From Rhizobium bangladeshense (lineage in GTDB: Bacteria > Pseudomonadota > Alphaproteobacteria > Rhizobiales > Rhizobiaceae): DNA of 64,000 bases. The notes under the pieces were generated by a model that saw only the letters and a program-made list of their open reading frames with translations, was not told where the DNA came from and did not search any database. Numbering within the stretch: position 1 is the stretch's first letter; each line of letters begins with the position of its first letter. The stretch lies in assembly GCF_001662075.1 (NCBI RefSeq), contig NZ_LYPL01000007.1:1-64000 (forward strand). Reading direction: 5' to 3'. A program made the translations under genes and the position numbers. Positions 9,362 through 19,008 of this stretch are shown in pieces.

Positions 9362-9799
9362 CTAAAAACCCGTCTTGCTCGTCTTCAATAGAATGTTGGT
9401 CTCCGTCGAGTTGATACCGTTGATCAGCCGGATGCGGCGCAGCGTCTCGTCGAAGGAGGCAAGGTCGCGATCCTCAAGTTCGGCGACGAAATCCCATTTG
9501 CCGTTGGTGCTGTGAAGGGCGCGGACCTGCGGCAGACCCCGTAGCTGATCGGCTACCCTGTCGGCCAGTTTGCCGAGGACCTCGATCATGACGATGGCGC
9601 GCACGCCGGCGGATCGCGTCTCGTGACCGGTACGGATGGTGAAGCCGACAATGGTGCCGCTGGCAACGAGCCGGTCGATGCGGGCGGCGACCGTTGCTCG
9701 CGATGCACCGGTCAGAGCCGCAAGCGAGGAAACGGAAATCCGGGCATTGTGGCGAAGGGCACTCAAGAGTTCGGTATCGAGATCGTCCACGCTGATCAC
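9362..9799 (-). CDS. Lrp/AsnC-family regulator, probably of arginine catabolism
   Basis: A 145-residue protein. The N-terminal winged-helix domain (DLDTELLSALRHNARISVSS, recognition helix around SRATVAARIDRL) is followed by an AsnC/RAM ligand-binding domain (VRAIVMIEV; RALHSTNGKWDFVAELE). Length and order are standard for Lrp-type regulators, which bind an amino acid and control nearby genes as oligomers. It is divergent from arginase with 122 bp between the start codons, so arginine or ornithine is the likely effector. This matches the usual arrangement of Lrp-like activators with arginine or ornithine catabolic genes; the effector itself is inferred. Confidence 0.85.
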   Translation of the reverse strand: MISVDDLDTELLSALRHNARISVSSLAALTGASRATVAARIDRLVASGTIVGFTIRTGHETRSAGVRAIVMIEVLGKLADRVADQLRGLPQVRALHSTNGKWDFVAELEDRDLASFDETLRRIRLINGINSTETNILLKTSKTGF

Positions 9800-9921
9800 T
9801 CTGTCAAAATAGCTTTATCAATCTGCGCAATCATAATCCATTTCTGACACTTTTCCATCTTTTTGCCGGCAGCCCTTTATCTCACTATCGGCCGAAACAG
9901 GCCTCAACACGGAGCCCTCGC

Positions 9922-10857
9922 ATGAATGTCCAATCGCGATCTGTCACCCTCATCGGCGCACCGCTGGAGGAAGGCTCCGGCCGCAGAGGTGCTGCCATGG
10001 GCCCCGCGGCGCTGCGCATCGCCGGCGTCGACCAGACGCTGATCGATCTCGGCCACGATGTCGTCGATAATGGCGATCTCAGGATCGTGCCGGCGATGGA
10101 CCTGCCGAATCACCCCAAGGCCCATAATCTGCGGATCGTCGGCGCCTTCACCCGCGCACTCGAAGGCAGCGTCTATGAGGTCGCCGCCTCCGGCCGCTTT
10201 CCGCTCATTCTCGGCGGCGACCACAGCCTTTCCATGGGCAGCGTCTCTGGCATGGCCCGCTATGCCGCCGGCAAGGGTCGCCCGCTCTTCGTGCTCTGGC
10301 TTGATGCCCATGCCGATTTCAATTCTCCGGCCACTTCCCCCTCCGGCAATATTCACGGCATGCCCGTCGCCTTCTTCTGCGGCGAGGCGGAGTTCGCCGA
10401 GATTCTGCCGAAGGGCCGTCCCTTCGTCGATCCGAAGCATGTCTTCCAGGTCGGGATCCGCTCGGTCGATGCGCGCGAGCGCGAGGAAATCCACGAACAC
10501 GGTGTCAACGTCTTCGATATGCGCGCCATCGACGAACAGGGCATCGGCGCCATCATGCGCCATATCCTCGATGTCGTCGCCAACGCCGACGGCCTGCTGC
10601 ATGTCAGTCTCGATCTCGATTTCCTCGATCCCGATATTGCCCCCGGCGTCGGCACGACTGTGCCGGGTGGCGCCACCTTCCGCGAGGCCCATCTTGTCAT
10701 GGAAATGCTGTCTGACAGCGGTCTCGTCTCGTCGCTCGATCTCGTCGAACTGAATCCGTTTCTCGACGATCGTGGCAAGAGCGCTCGCATATTGGTGGAA
10801 CTGACGGCCAGTCTCTTCGGCCGCCGCATCTTCGATCGTCCAACCCGTGCCGCATAG
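9922..10857 (+). CDS. rocF: Arginase
   Basis: A 311-residue ureohydrolase that splits L-arginine to ornithine and urea. All manganese ligands are present: His101 in GGDHS, Asp128, His130 and Asp132 in DAHADF, and Asp231 and Asp233 in SLDLDFLDP. The substrate loop has NIHGMP around His145. Length matches hexameric bacterial arginases. The next gene, 41 bp away, is ornithine aminotransferase, so the pair takes arginine to glutamate semialdehyde. The divergent Lrp/AsnC gene is the likely regulator. Agmatinase is less likely because of the arginase-type sequence and the neighbour. Confidence 0.93.
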   Translation: MNVQSRSVTLIGAPLEEGSGRRGAAMGPAALRIAGVDQTLIDLGHDVVDNGDLRIVPAMDLPNHPKAHNLRIVGAFTRALEGSVYEVAASGRFPLILGGDHSLSMGSVSGMARYAAGKGRPLFVLWLDAHADFNSPATSPSGNIHGMPVAFFCGEAEFAEILPKGRPFVDPKHVFQVGIRSVDAREREEIHEHGVNVFDMRAIDEQGIGAIMRHILDVVANADGLLHVSLDLDFLDPDIAPGVGTTVPGGATFREAHLVMEMLSDSGLVSSLDLVELNPFLDDRGKSARILVELTASLFGRRIFDRPTRAA

Positions 10858-10898
10858 AGGCACGTGCCGCATAAACCAGGCTTTGAGGGAGAAGCGCC

Positions 10899-12098
10899 AT
10901 GACCACTTCGGAAAAATTGATCGCCACGGAACAGCGGCTCGGCGCCAATAATTACAAGCCGCTCGACGTGGTGTTGACTCGCGGCGAAGGCGTTTATGTC
11001 TGGGATACCGACGGCAACCGTTATCTTGATTGTCTCTCTGCCTATTCCGCCGTCAACCAGGGCCATTGCCATCCCAAGATCCGCGCCGCCATGGTCGAGC
11101 AGGCGGGCCGTCTGACGCTTACCTCCCGCGCCTTCCGCAACGACCAGCTCGCCTATCTCTACGAAGAGCTCGCCGCTCTGACCGGCTCGCACAAGATCCT
11201 GCCGATGAACTCCGGTGCCGAAGCCGTGGAGACCGCCATCAAAGCGGTGCGCAAATGGGGATACGAGGTCAAGGGCGTGCCGGAAGGACAGGCGGAGATC
11301 ATCGTCTGCGCCGACAATTTCCATGGCCGGACGCTGAGCATCATCAGTTTCTCCACAGACCCCGACGCCCGCAACGGCTTCGGCCCGTACACGCCGGGCT
11401 TTCGCATCATTCCCTTCGGCGATGCCGGGGCTTTCGCCGCCGCCATCAACGACAATACGGTGGCGGCGCTGATCGAGCCGATCCAGGGGGAAGCCGGCGT
11501 CATCATTCCGCCGGCCGGTTATTTCACCCGCATCCGCGAACTCTGCACGGCCAACAACATCACCCTCATCCTTGACGAGATCCAGACCGGCCTCGGCCGC
11601 ACCGGCAAGCTGCTGGCCGAAGAGCACGAGGGCATCGAGGCCGATGTGACGCTGATCGGCAAGGCGCTGTCCGGCGGCTTCTATCCGGTATCCGCGGTGC
11701 TTTCGAATTCCGAGGTGCTGGGGGTGCTGAAGCCCGGCCAGCACGGCTCGACTTTCGGCGGCAACCCGCTCGCCTGCGCGGTGGCGCGCACTGCGCTGAA
11801 GGTGTTGACGGAAGAAGGCATGATCGAAAACGCCGCAGCGATGGGCGACTATTTCCTCGAAGGCCTGAGGTCGATGCGCTCGAACATCGTCCGCGATGTG
11901 CGCGGCCGCGGCCTGATGATGGCCGTCGAGCTGGAGCCCGAAGCCGGCGGGGCACGCCAATATTGCCATGCGCTGAAGGAGCGCGGCCTTCTCGCCAAGG
12001 ACACGCACGACCATACGATCCGCCTCGCCCCGCCGTTGATCATTTCAAGGGAACAGGTCGACTGGGCGGTCTCGCAGATCGAAAAGACGATCGGCTGA
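10899..12098 (+). CDS. rocD: Ornithine aminotransferase
   Basis: A 399-residue class III PLP aminotransferase that moves the delta-amino group of ornithine to 2-oxoglutarate, giving glutamate-5-semialdehyde. Visible features are the N-terminal [18 protein letters not shown] motif, the PLP phosphate site [12 protein letters not shown], the ring-contact Asp226 in LDEIQTG and the Schiff-base Lys255 in IGKALSGG. The start has a GGGAGAAG ribosome site. It follows arginase in one operon. The YSAVNQGH block is characteristic of ornithine rather than acetylornithine aminotransferase. Confidence 0.93.
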   Translation: MTTSEKLIATEQRLGANNYKPLDVVLTRGEGVYVWDTDGNRYLDCLSAYSAVNQGHCHPKIRAAMVEQAGRLTLTSRAFRNDQLAYLYEELAALTGSHKILPMNSGAEAVETAIKAVRKWGYEVKGVPEGQAEIIVCADNFHGRTLSIISFSTDPDARNGFGPYTPGFRIIPFGDAGAFAAAINDNTVAALIEPIQGEAGVIIPPAGYFTRIRELCTANNITLILDEIQTGLGRTGKLLAEEHEGIEADVTLIGKALSGGFYPVSAVLSNSEVLGVLKPGQHGSTFGGNPLACAVARTALKVLTEEGMIENAAAMGDYFLEGLRSMRSNIVRDVRGRGLMMAVELEPEAGGARQYCHALKERGLLAKDTHDHTIRLAPPLIISREQVDWAVSQIEKTIG

Positions 12099-12100
12099 CG

Positions 12101-12141
12101 TAAATCGAGACTGAAACCTGGGTAATCCGGTTTCCGATTTA
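12101..12141 (+). terminator. Hairpin after rocD
   Basis: TAAATCG and GAAACC pair with GGTTTC and CGATTTA across a 10-base loop, starting three bases after the rocD stop. There is no clean T run, so it is a weak or Rho-assisted terminator or an mRNA-end stabiliser. Confidence 0.5.
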
Positions 12142-12272
12142 GATTTGGGCAACACTCTTTCGCTAATGTCGTCGTAACCGTAACGATGCTTCGCCGAAAC
12201 GCAAAGCCATCGCGTGGTGTGATGGGGCGCACTCGCTTCTGCTTTGGCTCACGACAGTTGGGAAGAATTCTA

Positions 12273-12749
12273 ATGGCCACGATCAATTCCACTAGCTTCA
12301 GCGGCGATACGCTCGAGATCATTGCCTTCCGCCTGCATGATCAGGAATTCTGCGTCAAGACCACGACCATCCGCGAAATCCGCGGCTGGGCGCCCTCGAC
12401 GCCGATCCCGCATGCGCCGGCCGATGTCATCGGCGTCATGAACCTGCGCGGCTCGGTCATTCCGATTATCGATCTCGCCTACAAGCTCGGCATGAAGAGC
12501 ACCGTCGCCAACGAGCGCAGCGCCATCGTCGTTGCCGAAGTTCACAGCATGGTGATCGGCATGCTCGTCGACCGCGTCTCGGATATCCTCACCATCTCCT
12601 CCAGCCAGGTTCAGCCGGTGCCCGAGGTGACCGCCTCCTTCGATCGCGCCTATTGCGAAGGCATCATCGCGTCGGAAAACGGCATGATCTGCTTCCTGAA
12701 CCTCTCCAAGATGTTCAAGGAAAACGAAACGGACGACTTGGCAGCCTGA
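12273..12749 (+). CDS. cheW: Chemotaxis coupling protein CheW
   Basis: A 158-residue single CheW domain (LEIIAFRLHDQEFCVKTTTIREI; ADVIGVMNLRGSVIPIIDL; AIVVAEVHSMVIGMLVDRVSDI). CheW links chemoreceptors to the CheA kinase at the cell pole. ATG 12273 is chosen because GGGAAGAA precedes it and the domain starts directly afterwards; an upstream in-frame extension has no ribosome site. It stands alone, without cheA, cheY or a receptor nearby, as is common for secondary cheW genes in rhizobia with several chemotaxis clusters. A strong terminator follows. Confidence 0.93.
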   Translation: MATINSTSFSGDTLEIIAFRLHDQEFCVKTTTIREIRGWAPSTPIPHAPADVIGVMNLRGSVIPIIDLAYKLGMKSTVANERSAIVVAEVHSMVIGMLVDRVSDILTISSSQVQPVPEVTASFDRAYCEGIIASENGMICFLNLSKMFKENETDDLAA

Positions 12750-12775
12750 TCCGGCAGTAGAATTCGCCCATCGAG

Positions 12776-12800
12776 AACCGCCCCTCCGGGCGGTTTTTTA
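12776..12800 (+). terminator. Intrinsic terminator of cheW
   Basis: AACCGCCC - CTCC - GGGCGGTT forms a perfect 8-bp stem followed by a T run. The reverse strand lacks a T run, so it works in the plus direction. Confidence 0.92.
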
Positions 12801-13040
12801 TTGGCTCACGGCAACCAATCTTCGGATGCGGCAATACATTCTTGGCGCCATCTCCAACGGGCTCACCAGCGCGGCATCTCGTTTCACGCGTCGTCAGGGC
12901 GCAAGGCACTGCCGCGGCAGGCGCCGAGAGCTGGGAAGAGTTCTGATCTTCGACCCTTTCCTATAAATCGATTCCGGGAAATGCACGGAGGACCAAGGTG
13001 AAGCGCACCGACGCATACCGCCTCGGCGCGCTTCGATCGG
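12801..13040. other. Intergenic stretch between convergent cheW and the MFS carrier gene
   Basis: No convincing gene was found. A GTG with a GGAGG-like site at 12998 opens only a short frame antisense to the carrier gene. The segment around 12960-12990 (TATAAATCGATTCCGGGAAATGCA) resembles a decayed copy of the tail of the repeats at 14750 and 24478. Confidence 0.4.
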
Positions 13041-14699
13041 TTAGCCGAACAGCGCGAAGGTGGCCCGCAGCGTCACCCATACACCCCAGAGCAGCGGAAT
13101 GCCGACGACCGCCCAGGCAAGCGCCGCCTTGGCGTCGAGCCCGCCGGTACCGATGCCGAAGGAGCCTGTCGGCCCGGCATTGACGGCCGCCGACTTCGCC
13201 TGCAATGCCGCGACCTCGTCATCCGTCATGAACCACTTGTCCGGAAGCGGCCTGACCAACGCATTGGCGATGAGGCCGAGCGCTAGCATGCCGGCGAGGA
13301 TATACATGGTGCCGGTATAGAGGGTCGGGCCGGGTGCGACGCCGGCGGCGATCTGCGCTTCGCGGATATAGTTCACGACGACAGGACCGACGACGCCGGC
13401 CGTTGCCCAGGCCGTCAGCAGCCGGCCGTGGATGGCGCCGACGAACTGCGTGCCGAAGATATCGGCGAGATAGGCCGGGATGGTCGCAAAGCCGCCGCCA
13501 TACATCGACAGGATGATGCCGAAGGCGAGAACGAACAGGGCCTTGTTGCCCATGCCGGCAAAAGTGGGCGCCAGCGCATAGAGCACGATGCCGATGACGA
13601 AGAAGCTGTAATAGGTGTTCTTGCGGCCGATCTTGTCGGACAACGACGCCCAGAAGAACCGTCCGCCGATGTTGAAGAGCGACAGCAGGCCGGCGAAACC
13701 GGCGGCGATCGTGGCGATCGATGCCTTCTGCCCGGCATCGAGCTGCGCAAAGGCGACATCCGGCAAGCCAATCAGCGAACCGGCGAAGATTTCCTGCAGC
13801 ATCGGCGAGGCCACGCCGAGAACGCCGATACCGGCCGAAACGTTGAGGCAGAGCACGGCCCAGATCAGCCAGAACTGCTTGGTCTTGTGGGCGTCACGCA
13901 GGTGCACGTGTTTGGTGGTGATCATCGTGCTCTTGGCCGCCGGCGGCGTCCAGCCTTCCGGGCGCCAGCCGGCCGGCGGGATGCGGTAGCCGAAGGCGCC
14001 GCCCATCATGAAGACGAAATAGATCGCCGCCATGACGATGAAGGTCTGCCAGACGCCGACCGACGTATCGGTCTTGAAGGCATTCATCAGCAGATTGGCA
14101 AGTGGAGCGCCGATCATCGCGCCGCCGCCGAAGCCCATGATCGCCATGCCGGTCGCCATGCCGCGCCGGTCGGGAAACCATTTGATCAGCGTCGAAACCG
14201 GAGAGATGTAACCGAGGCCGAGACCGATGCCGCCGATAACGCCGGCGCCGAGCCACATCAACCACAGCTGATGGGTGATGACGCCGACGGCGGCAAGCAC
14301 AATGCCACCGCACCAGCAGCAGGCGGAAACGACACCCGCCTTGCGCGGGCCGGCCCGCTCGAGCCAGCCGCCCCAGATGGCGGCCGACGAGCCGAGCAGG
14401 ACGAAAAACAGCGTATAGATCCAGCCGAGATCGGCAACCCGCCAGTCGCAGGTCGTGGTGAACAATGCCGAGCCGAGGGTCAGATCTGGGCAGGCGGTCG
14501 ATGCGGTAATCCCCAGCGACTTCGACAGCGGCAGCCAGAATACGCTGAAACCATAGGCCATGCCGATGCAGAGATGGATGGCCAATGCGGCCGGCGGCAC
14601 CAGCCACCTGTTGAAACCGGGCGTGGCCACGATCCTTTCGCGATCGAGCAGGCCTGAGCCAGCCACCGCTCCGTCTGTACGTGTTTCCGCTGCAGTCAT
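13041..14699 (-). CDS. MFS transporter of the oxalate/formate antiporter (OFA) type
   Basis: A 552-residue polytopic membrane protein with the MFS duplication. It shows the OFA family pattern near the N-terminus (GMAYGFSVFWLPLSKSLGI), a loop motif (GYISPVSTLIKWFPDRRGMATG) and a second-half counterpart (NIGGRFFWASLSDKIGRK). A 37-residue tail leads to a final hydrophobic helix. ATG 14699 is chosen because GAGGAG lies six bases upstream; a TTG two codons earlier is less likely. It is on the formate dehydrogenase strand, 184 bp downstream of fdsD, which suggests formate or a related carboxylate as substrate. The substrate is inferred from family and context only. Confidence 0.8.
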   Translation of the reverse strand: MTAAETRTDGAVAGSGLLDRERIVATPGFNRWLVPPAALAIHLCIGMAYGFSVFWLPLSKSLGITASTACPDLTLGSALFTTTCDWRVADLGWIYTLFFVLLGSSAAIWGGWLERAGPRKAGVVSACCWCGGIVLAAVGVITHQLWLMWLGAGVIGGIGLGLGYISPVSTLIKWFPDRRGMATGMAIMGFGGGAMIGAPLANLLMNAFKTDTSVGVWQTFIVMAAIYFVFMMGGAFGYRIPPAGWRPEGWTPPAAKSTMITTKHVHLRDAHKTKQFWLIWAVLCLNVSAGIGVLGVASPMLQEIFAGSLIGLPDVAFAQLDAGQKASIATIAAGFAGLLSLFNIGGRFFWASLSDKIGRKNTYYSFFVIGIVLYALAPTFAGMGNKALFVLAFGIILSMYGGGFATIPAYLADIFGTQFVGAIHGRLLTAWATAGVVGPVVVNYIREAQIAAGVAPGPTLYTGTMYILAGMLALGLIANALVRPLPDKWFMTDDEVAALQAKSAAVNAGPTGSFGIGTGGLDAKAALAWAVVGIPLLWGVWVTLRATFALFG

Positions 14700-14749
14700 G
14701 AACAACTCCTCTTTGTTTCAGACCTTGCTGTGATTGGAGCGCCACCCAT

Positions 14750-14820
14750 CTTTTCAGGAGCGCAAAGGACGCAATACCACTTTGAATTTTCGCCTGGATT
14801 ATGTCTAAATCGATTTAAAT
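14750..14820. repeat. Dispersed repeat copy (GCGCAAAGG...CACTTTGA type)
   Basis: CTTTTCAGGAGCGCAAAGG, then CCACTTTGAATT and AAATCGATTT. The same order of blocks recurs at about 24488-24560 in the same orientation. It lies between the MFS gene and fdsD and may separate their transcription. Confidence 0.6.
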
Positions 14821-14883
14821 TTTGAGGGTAGTGAATGCGAAAGGCAGCATGCTGCTGCCTCTGCCGGCATGAGCCAGATGGGA

Positions 14884-15129
14884 TCATCGGATCTGGTGTG
14901 TTTCCGCCTCCGGTTTGCGGATCATGGGAGCGGCCTGCAGCACGAGCGCATCCAGGCCGTTTTCCTCCTTTTCCAGAATTTCGAACAATTGCCGCCGCAT
15001 ACGCGGCTCCCAGAATTTGTTGATATGATTGGCGACGCCCGCAGCGGCCTCGCTTGCCGGCTGGCTCTTGAAGAAGGTGGCGATCTGGTTTGCCATGTAG
15101 ACGAGTTTGGTCTTGGTATCATGCGACAT
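14884..15129 (-). CDS. fdsD: NAD-dependent formate dehydrogenase, delta subunit
   Basis: An 81-residue soluble protein (KLVYMANQIATFFKSQP; NHINKFWEPRMRRQLFEIL) matching the small FdsD family. FdsD is needed to make active molybdenum formate dehydrogenase and is encoded at the end of fds operons. Its start overlaps the end of fdhD by 11 bp, indicating translational coupling. It is the last gene of the fds unit here. Confidence 0.88.
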   Translation of the reverse strand: MSHDTKTKLVYMANQIATFFKSQPASEAAAGVANHINKFWEPRMRRQLFEILEKEENGLDALVLQAAPMIRKPEAETHQIR

Positions 15130-15943
15130 CGGCGATGCTTCCGGGCGAGATGCGGTGCGGGTGGGTGAAAATCTCGAAGTCCTCGCCGCGCACCAGGGCG
15201 ACGAGCGTCATGCCGGCTTTTTCGGCCGTGCGAATGGCGAGAGCCGTCGGCGCTGAAATGGCGATAAGCACCGGGCTGCGGAGGATTGCCGCCTTCTGCA
15301 CCATCTCGACCGAAAGCCGGCTGGTGACGACGACGGCGCCATCATCGCCGCTTTCGCCGCAGCCGATGACGGCGCCGCAAAGCTTGTCCAGCGCATTGTG
15401 CCGGCCGACATCTTCGCGCACGGCAATCAGACCTCTGCCGGGACGATAGAAGGCGGCGCCATGCACCGCCCGCGTCTCGCGATGCAGCGGCTGCGCCTCG
15501 TTCAGAAGCGAAACGGCGCGAATGATATCGGCATGCGAGAGCAACAGCGGTGATGTCGAGACATCCGGGACCGGCCGCACCGCCTGTTCGATCGATTCGA
15601 TGCCGCAGAGCCCGCAGCCGACCGGCCCCGCCATGCTGCGGCGCCGCGCCCGCAGCCGATCGGCGACGTCGTCGACAAGGCTGACCTGCACGTCGATTCC
15701 CTGCTCACCCGCAACGACCTCGATGCCCGATATCTCCGCCCGCCCGGCGATGATCCCTTCGGTCAGGCTGAAGCCGACGGCAAAGTCTTCGAGATCAGCG
15801 GGTGTCGCCATCATGACCGCATGCGAGCTGCCGCCATAGGAAAAGGCGATCGGCACTTCCTCCGGCACGATACGAGAGGCGCTGTGCATCAGGCCGTTGC
15901 GGCGGGCGGTTTCGGGGGCATGGGCAGTGGTGGGGAAAGTCAT
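15119..15943 (-). CDS. fdhD: Formate dehydrogenase accessory sulfurtransferase FdhD (FdsC)
   Basis: A 274-residue protein. It has the redox CGLCG loop (Cys110, Cys113) and the conserved DLEDFAVGFSLTEGII and FYRPGRGLIAVREDVGRHNALDKL segments. FdhD passes sulfur from a cysteine desulfurase onto the bis-MGD cofactor before insertion into FdsA; in fds operons it is called FdsC. It lies between fdsA and fdsD, the standard fdsGBACD order. A 122-bp gap with a GC-rich repeat separates it from fdsA, so some transcript processing or an internal promoter is possible. Confidence 0.93.
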   Translation of the reverse strand: MTFPTTAHAPETARRNGLMHSASRIVPEEVPIAFSYGGSSHAVMMATPADLEDFAVGFSLTEGIIAGRAEISGIEVVAGEQGIDVQVSLVDDVADRLRARRRSMAGPVGCGLCGIESIEQAVRPVPDVSTSPLLLSHADIIRAVSLLNEAQPLHRETRAVHGAAFYRPGRGLIAVREDVGRHNALDKLCGAVIGCGESGDDGAVVVTSRLSVEMVQKAAILRSPVLIAISAPTALAIRTAEKAGMTLVALVRGEDFEIFTHPHRISPGSIADVA

Positions 15944-15952
15944 GGCTTACGC

Positions 15953-16030
15953 GCTCTCATCCGCCCTTTTGGACACCGCCCGGGGTCGAGCCGCCGGTCT
16001 CGCCCCGTCCTTCGGACTCCAACGGGGAGA
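15953..16030. repeat. GC-rich intergenic repeat between fdsA and fdhD
   Basis: It contains CTCATCCGCCCTTTTGGACACC and, 25 bases on, CCCCGT paired with ACGGGG followed by AGAAG. From memory, these two blocks (CTCATCCGCC... and CCCCGT...ACGGGGAGAAG) belong to a widespread Rhizobiales intergenic mosaic repeat. It interrupts an operon that is otherwise tightly packed. Confidence 0.5.
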
Positions 16031-16065
16031 AGCGTCGCTGACAACGCCGAACCGTCCCCCCATTG

Positions 16066-18945
16066 TCACTCCGCAGCCTCGAGCTTGCCGGCAATGCGGC
16101 GCGATTGCCGTGCCTGCTCGTCATATTCCATCTGCCAGTCGCTCGGCCCGTTGGAAGGCGAGACCTGCACCGCCGTCACCTTATATTCCGGGCAGTTCGT
16201 CGCCCAATCGGAAAAGTCGGTGGTGATGACGTTCGCCTGCGTATTGGGATGATGGAAGGTCGTATAGACGACGCCGGGCGCCACGCGATCGGTGATCAGC
16301 GCCCGGAGCGTCGTATCGCCGGAGCGGCTCATGAGCTTCACCCAGTCGCCGTCGCGGACGCCGCGCTGTTCGGCATCGTGCGGATGGATTTCCAGCCGGT
16401 CTTCCGCATGCCAGACGACATTCTCGGTCCGCCGCGTCTGCGCCCCGACATTGTACTGGCTGAGGATGCGGCCGGTGGTAAGCAGCAGCGGGAAGCGCGG
16501 ACCGGTGCGTTCGTCGGTCGCCACATATTCGGTGCGGATGAACTTGCCCTTGCCGCGCACGAAGCCGTTAACATGCATGATCGGCGAGCCGAGCGGGTTC
16601 TTCTCGTTGCAGGGCCACTGCACCGAGCCCAGCTTGTCGAGATAGTCGTAGGACACCAACGCGAAACTCGGCGTGGTCGCCGCGATCTCGTCCATGATCT
16701 CCGACGGATGGCTGTAGTTCCAGTCGAGTCCCATCGTCTGGGCAAGCTTCTGCGTCACCTCCCAGTCGCCATAACCGTTGCGCGGCGTCATCACCTTGCG
16801 CACGCGATTGATGCGGCGCTCGGCATTGGTGAAGGTGCCGTCCTTCTCGAGGAAGGTCGAGCCTGGCAGAAAGACATGGGCGTAATTGGCGGTCTCGTTG
16901 AGGAACAGGTCCTGAACGACGACGCATTCCATCGCCGCAAGGCCGGCCGCGACATGTTTGGTGTCGGGATCGGACTGGAGGATGTCCTCGCCCTGGACAT
17001 AGAGGCCCTTGAACGAGCCGTCGACCGCCGCATCCAGCATGTTGGGGATGCGCAGGCCCGGCTCGTTGTCGAGCTTCACACCCCAGAGCTTTTCGAAGAT
17101 GTCGCGTGTCGCATCGTCGGAAATATGCCGGTAGCCCGGCAGCTCGTGCGGGAAGGAGCCCATGTCGCAGGAGCCTTGCACGTTGTTCTGGCCGCGCAGC
17201 GGATTCACGCCGACGCCGGGACGGCCGATATTGCCGGTCGCCATCGCCAGATTGGCGATCGCGATGACCGTGGTCGAACCCTGGCTGTGTTCGGTGACGC
17301 CGAGACCGTAATAGATCGCGCCGTTGCCGCCCTTGGCATAGAGCCTTGCCGCGCCGCGCAGGTCCGCCGCCGGAACGCCGGTGAAGACCTCGGTCTCTTC
17401 GGGGCTATGCGCCGGTTCGGCGACGAAGGCCGCCCAGTCCTCGAATTCCGACCAGTCGCAACGCTCGCGGATGAAGGTCTCGTCGTAGAGGCCTTCGGTG
17501 ACGATCACATGTGCCAGCGCCGTCATGACGGCCACATTGGTGCCGGGCTTCAGCGGCAGGTGGTAGGAGGCCTCGATATGCGGCGACCGGACGATATCGG
17601 TGCGGCGCGGATCGATGACAATCAACTTGGCGCCCTGGCGCAGCCGCTTCTTCAGCCGCGAAGCGAATACCGGATGACCGTCGGTCGGGTTGGCGCCGAT
17701 GATGACAACGACATCGGACTGCTCGACGCTGTCGAAATCCTGCGTGCCGGCCGAGGTGCCGAATGTCTGGCCGAGGCCGTAGCCGGTCGGCGAATGGCAG
17801 ACGCGGGCGCAGGTATCGACATTGTTGTTGCCGAACCCGGCACGGACCAGCTTCTGCACCAGATAGGTTTCCTCATTGGTGCAGCGCGACGAGGTAATCC
17901 CGCCGATCGCCTCGCGGCCATACTGATACTGGATGCGGCGGAACTCCGACGCCACATGCGCAAAGGCCTCGTCCCAGCTCACCTCCCGCCAGGGATCGCT
18001 GACCTTTTCCCGAATCATCGGGTTGAGGATGCGATCCTTATGGGTTGAATAGCCGTAAGCGAAGCGACCCTTGACGCAGGAATGGCCGCGGTTGGCCTGG
18101 CCGTCTTTCCAGGGAACCATGCGCACCAGCTCCTCGCCGCGCATTTCCGCCTTGAAGGAACAGCCGACGCCGCAATAGGCGCAGGTAGTGATAGCCGAAT
18201 GCTCGGGCTGGCCGATCGCAATCACCGACTTCTCGGTCAGTGTCGCCGTTGGGCAGGCCTGAACGCAGGCGCCGCAGGAGACGCATTCGGAGTCGATGAA
18301 GGCTTCATGCGCACCCGCCGAAACCTTGGATTCGAAACCGCGCCCCTCGATCGTCAGCGCGAAGGTGCCTTGCACCTCCTCGCAGGCGCGCACGCAACGC
18401 GAACAGACGATGCACTTGGAGGGGTCAAAGGTGAAATAGGGATTGGACTCGTCCTTCGGCGTCCATTTCAGATTGATCTCGCCATTGTTGCGCGCCCTGA
18501 CGTGGTTGTCGCCGTCATAGCCGTAGCGCACGTCGCGCAGGCCGACGGCACCTGCCATGTCCTGCAATTCGCAATCGCCGTTGGCTGCACAGGTCAGACA
18601 GTCGAGCGGGTGGTCGGATATGTAGAGTTCCATCACGCCGCGGCGGACGTCCTTCAGCCGATCCGTCTGCGTGCGTACCACCATGTTGGCCGCCACCGGC
18701 GTCGTGCAGGAGGCCGGCAGGCCGGCCCGGCCCTCGATCTCGACGAGACAGAGCCGGCAGGAGCCGAAGGCATCCATCATGTCGGTGGCGCAGAGCTTCG
18801 GCACCTCGATGCCGGCTTCCATCGAGGCGCGCATGATCGACGTGCCCTCCGGCACGCTGATCTGCTGCCCGTCGATGGTCAGCGTCACCATGGTTTCCGA
18901 TTTCGAAGCGGGAGTGCCGTAGTCGATTTCATGGATGAGAGACAT
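16066..18945 (-). CDS. fdsA: NAD-dependent formate dehydrogenase, alpha (molybdenum) subunit
   Basis: A 959-residue catalytic subunit oxidising formate to CO2. The iron-sulfur sites appear in order: a plant-type [2Fe-2S] (Cys52, 63, 66, 80); a His/Cys3 cluster (His112, Cys116, 119, 125); two [4Fe-4S] ferredoxin motifs (Cys178-188 and Cys221-231); and a fifth cluster at Cys255, 258, 262 and 290. The bis-MGD domain carries the molybdenum ligand Cys383 followed by His384 (RVCHSP), the standard formate dehydrogenase pair. Cys rather than Sec is used. Electrons pass to FdsG and FdsB and then NAD+. It follows fdsB by 63 bp. The complete motif set indicates a functional oxygen-tolerant cytosolic enzyme. 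Confidence 0.95.
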   Translation of the reverse strand: MSLIHEIDYGTPASKSETMVTLTIDGQQISVPEGTSIMRASMEAGIEVPKLCATDMMDAFGSCRLCLVEIEGRAGLPASCTTPVAANMVVRTQTDRLKDVRRGVMELYISDHPLDCLTCAANGDCELQDMAGAVGLRDVRYGYDGDNHVRARNNGEINLKWTPKDESNPYFTFDPSKCIVCSRCVRACEEVQGTFALTIEGRGFESKVSAGAHEAFIDSECVSCGACVQACPTATLTEKSVIAIGQPEHSAITTCAYCGVGCSFKAEMRGEELVRMVPWKDGQANRGHSCVKGRFAYGYSTHKDRILNPMIREKVSDPWREVSWDEAFAHVASEFRRIQYQYGREAIGGITSSRCTNEETYLVQKLVRAGFGNNNVDTCARVCHSPTGYGLGQTFGTSAGTQDFDSVEQSDVVVIIGANPTDGHPVFASRLKKRLRQGAKLIVIDPRRTDIVRSPHIEASYHLPLKPGTNVAVMTALAHVIVTEGLYDETFIRERCDWSEFEDWAAFVAEPAHSPEETEVFTGVPAADLRGAARLYAKGGNGAIYYGLGVTEHSQGSTTVIAIANLAMATGNIGRPGVGVNPLRGQNNVQGSCDMGSFPHELPGYRHISDDATRDIFEKLWGVKLDNEPGLRIPNMLDAAVDGSFKGLYVQGEDILQSDPDTKHVAAGLAAMECVVVQDLFLNETANYAHVFLPGSTFLEKDGTFTNAERRINRVRKVMTPRNGYGDWEVTQKLAQTMGLDWNYSHPSEIMDEIAATTPSFALVSYDYLDKLGSVQWPCNEKNPLGSPIMHVNGFVRGKGKFIRTEYVATDERTGPRFPLLLTTGRILSQYNVGAQTRRTENVVWHAEDRLEIHPHDAEQRGVRDGDWVKLMSRSGDTTLRALITDRVAPGVVYTTFHHPNTQANVITTDFSDWATNCPEYKVTAVQVSPSNGPSDWQMEYDEQARQSRRIAGKLEAAE

Positions 18946-19008
18946 AGTCGGCCTCCTGTATGGACGTGGAAATGAGCAATTGGCAGGAAGTTGACGGGTG
19001 GAAAGTCA

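Noticed and set aside
12998..13183. GTG frame with a GGAGG-like site after cheW
   Set aside because: Most of it is antisense to the MFS carrier gene, and its product is Arg-rich without features.
16063..18048. Long open frame (661 codons) on the plus strand opposite fdsA
   Set aside because: FdsA has all its metal-binding motifs; the antisense product has no family features and no ribosome site.
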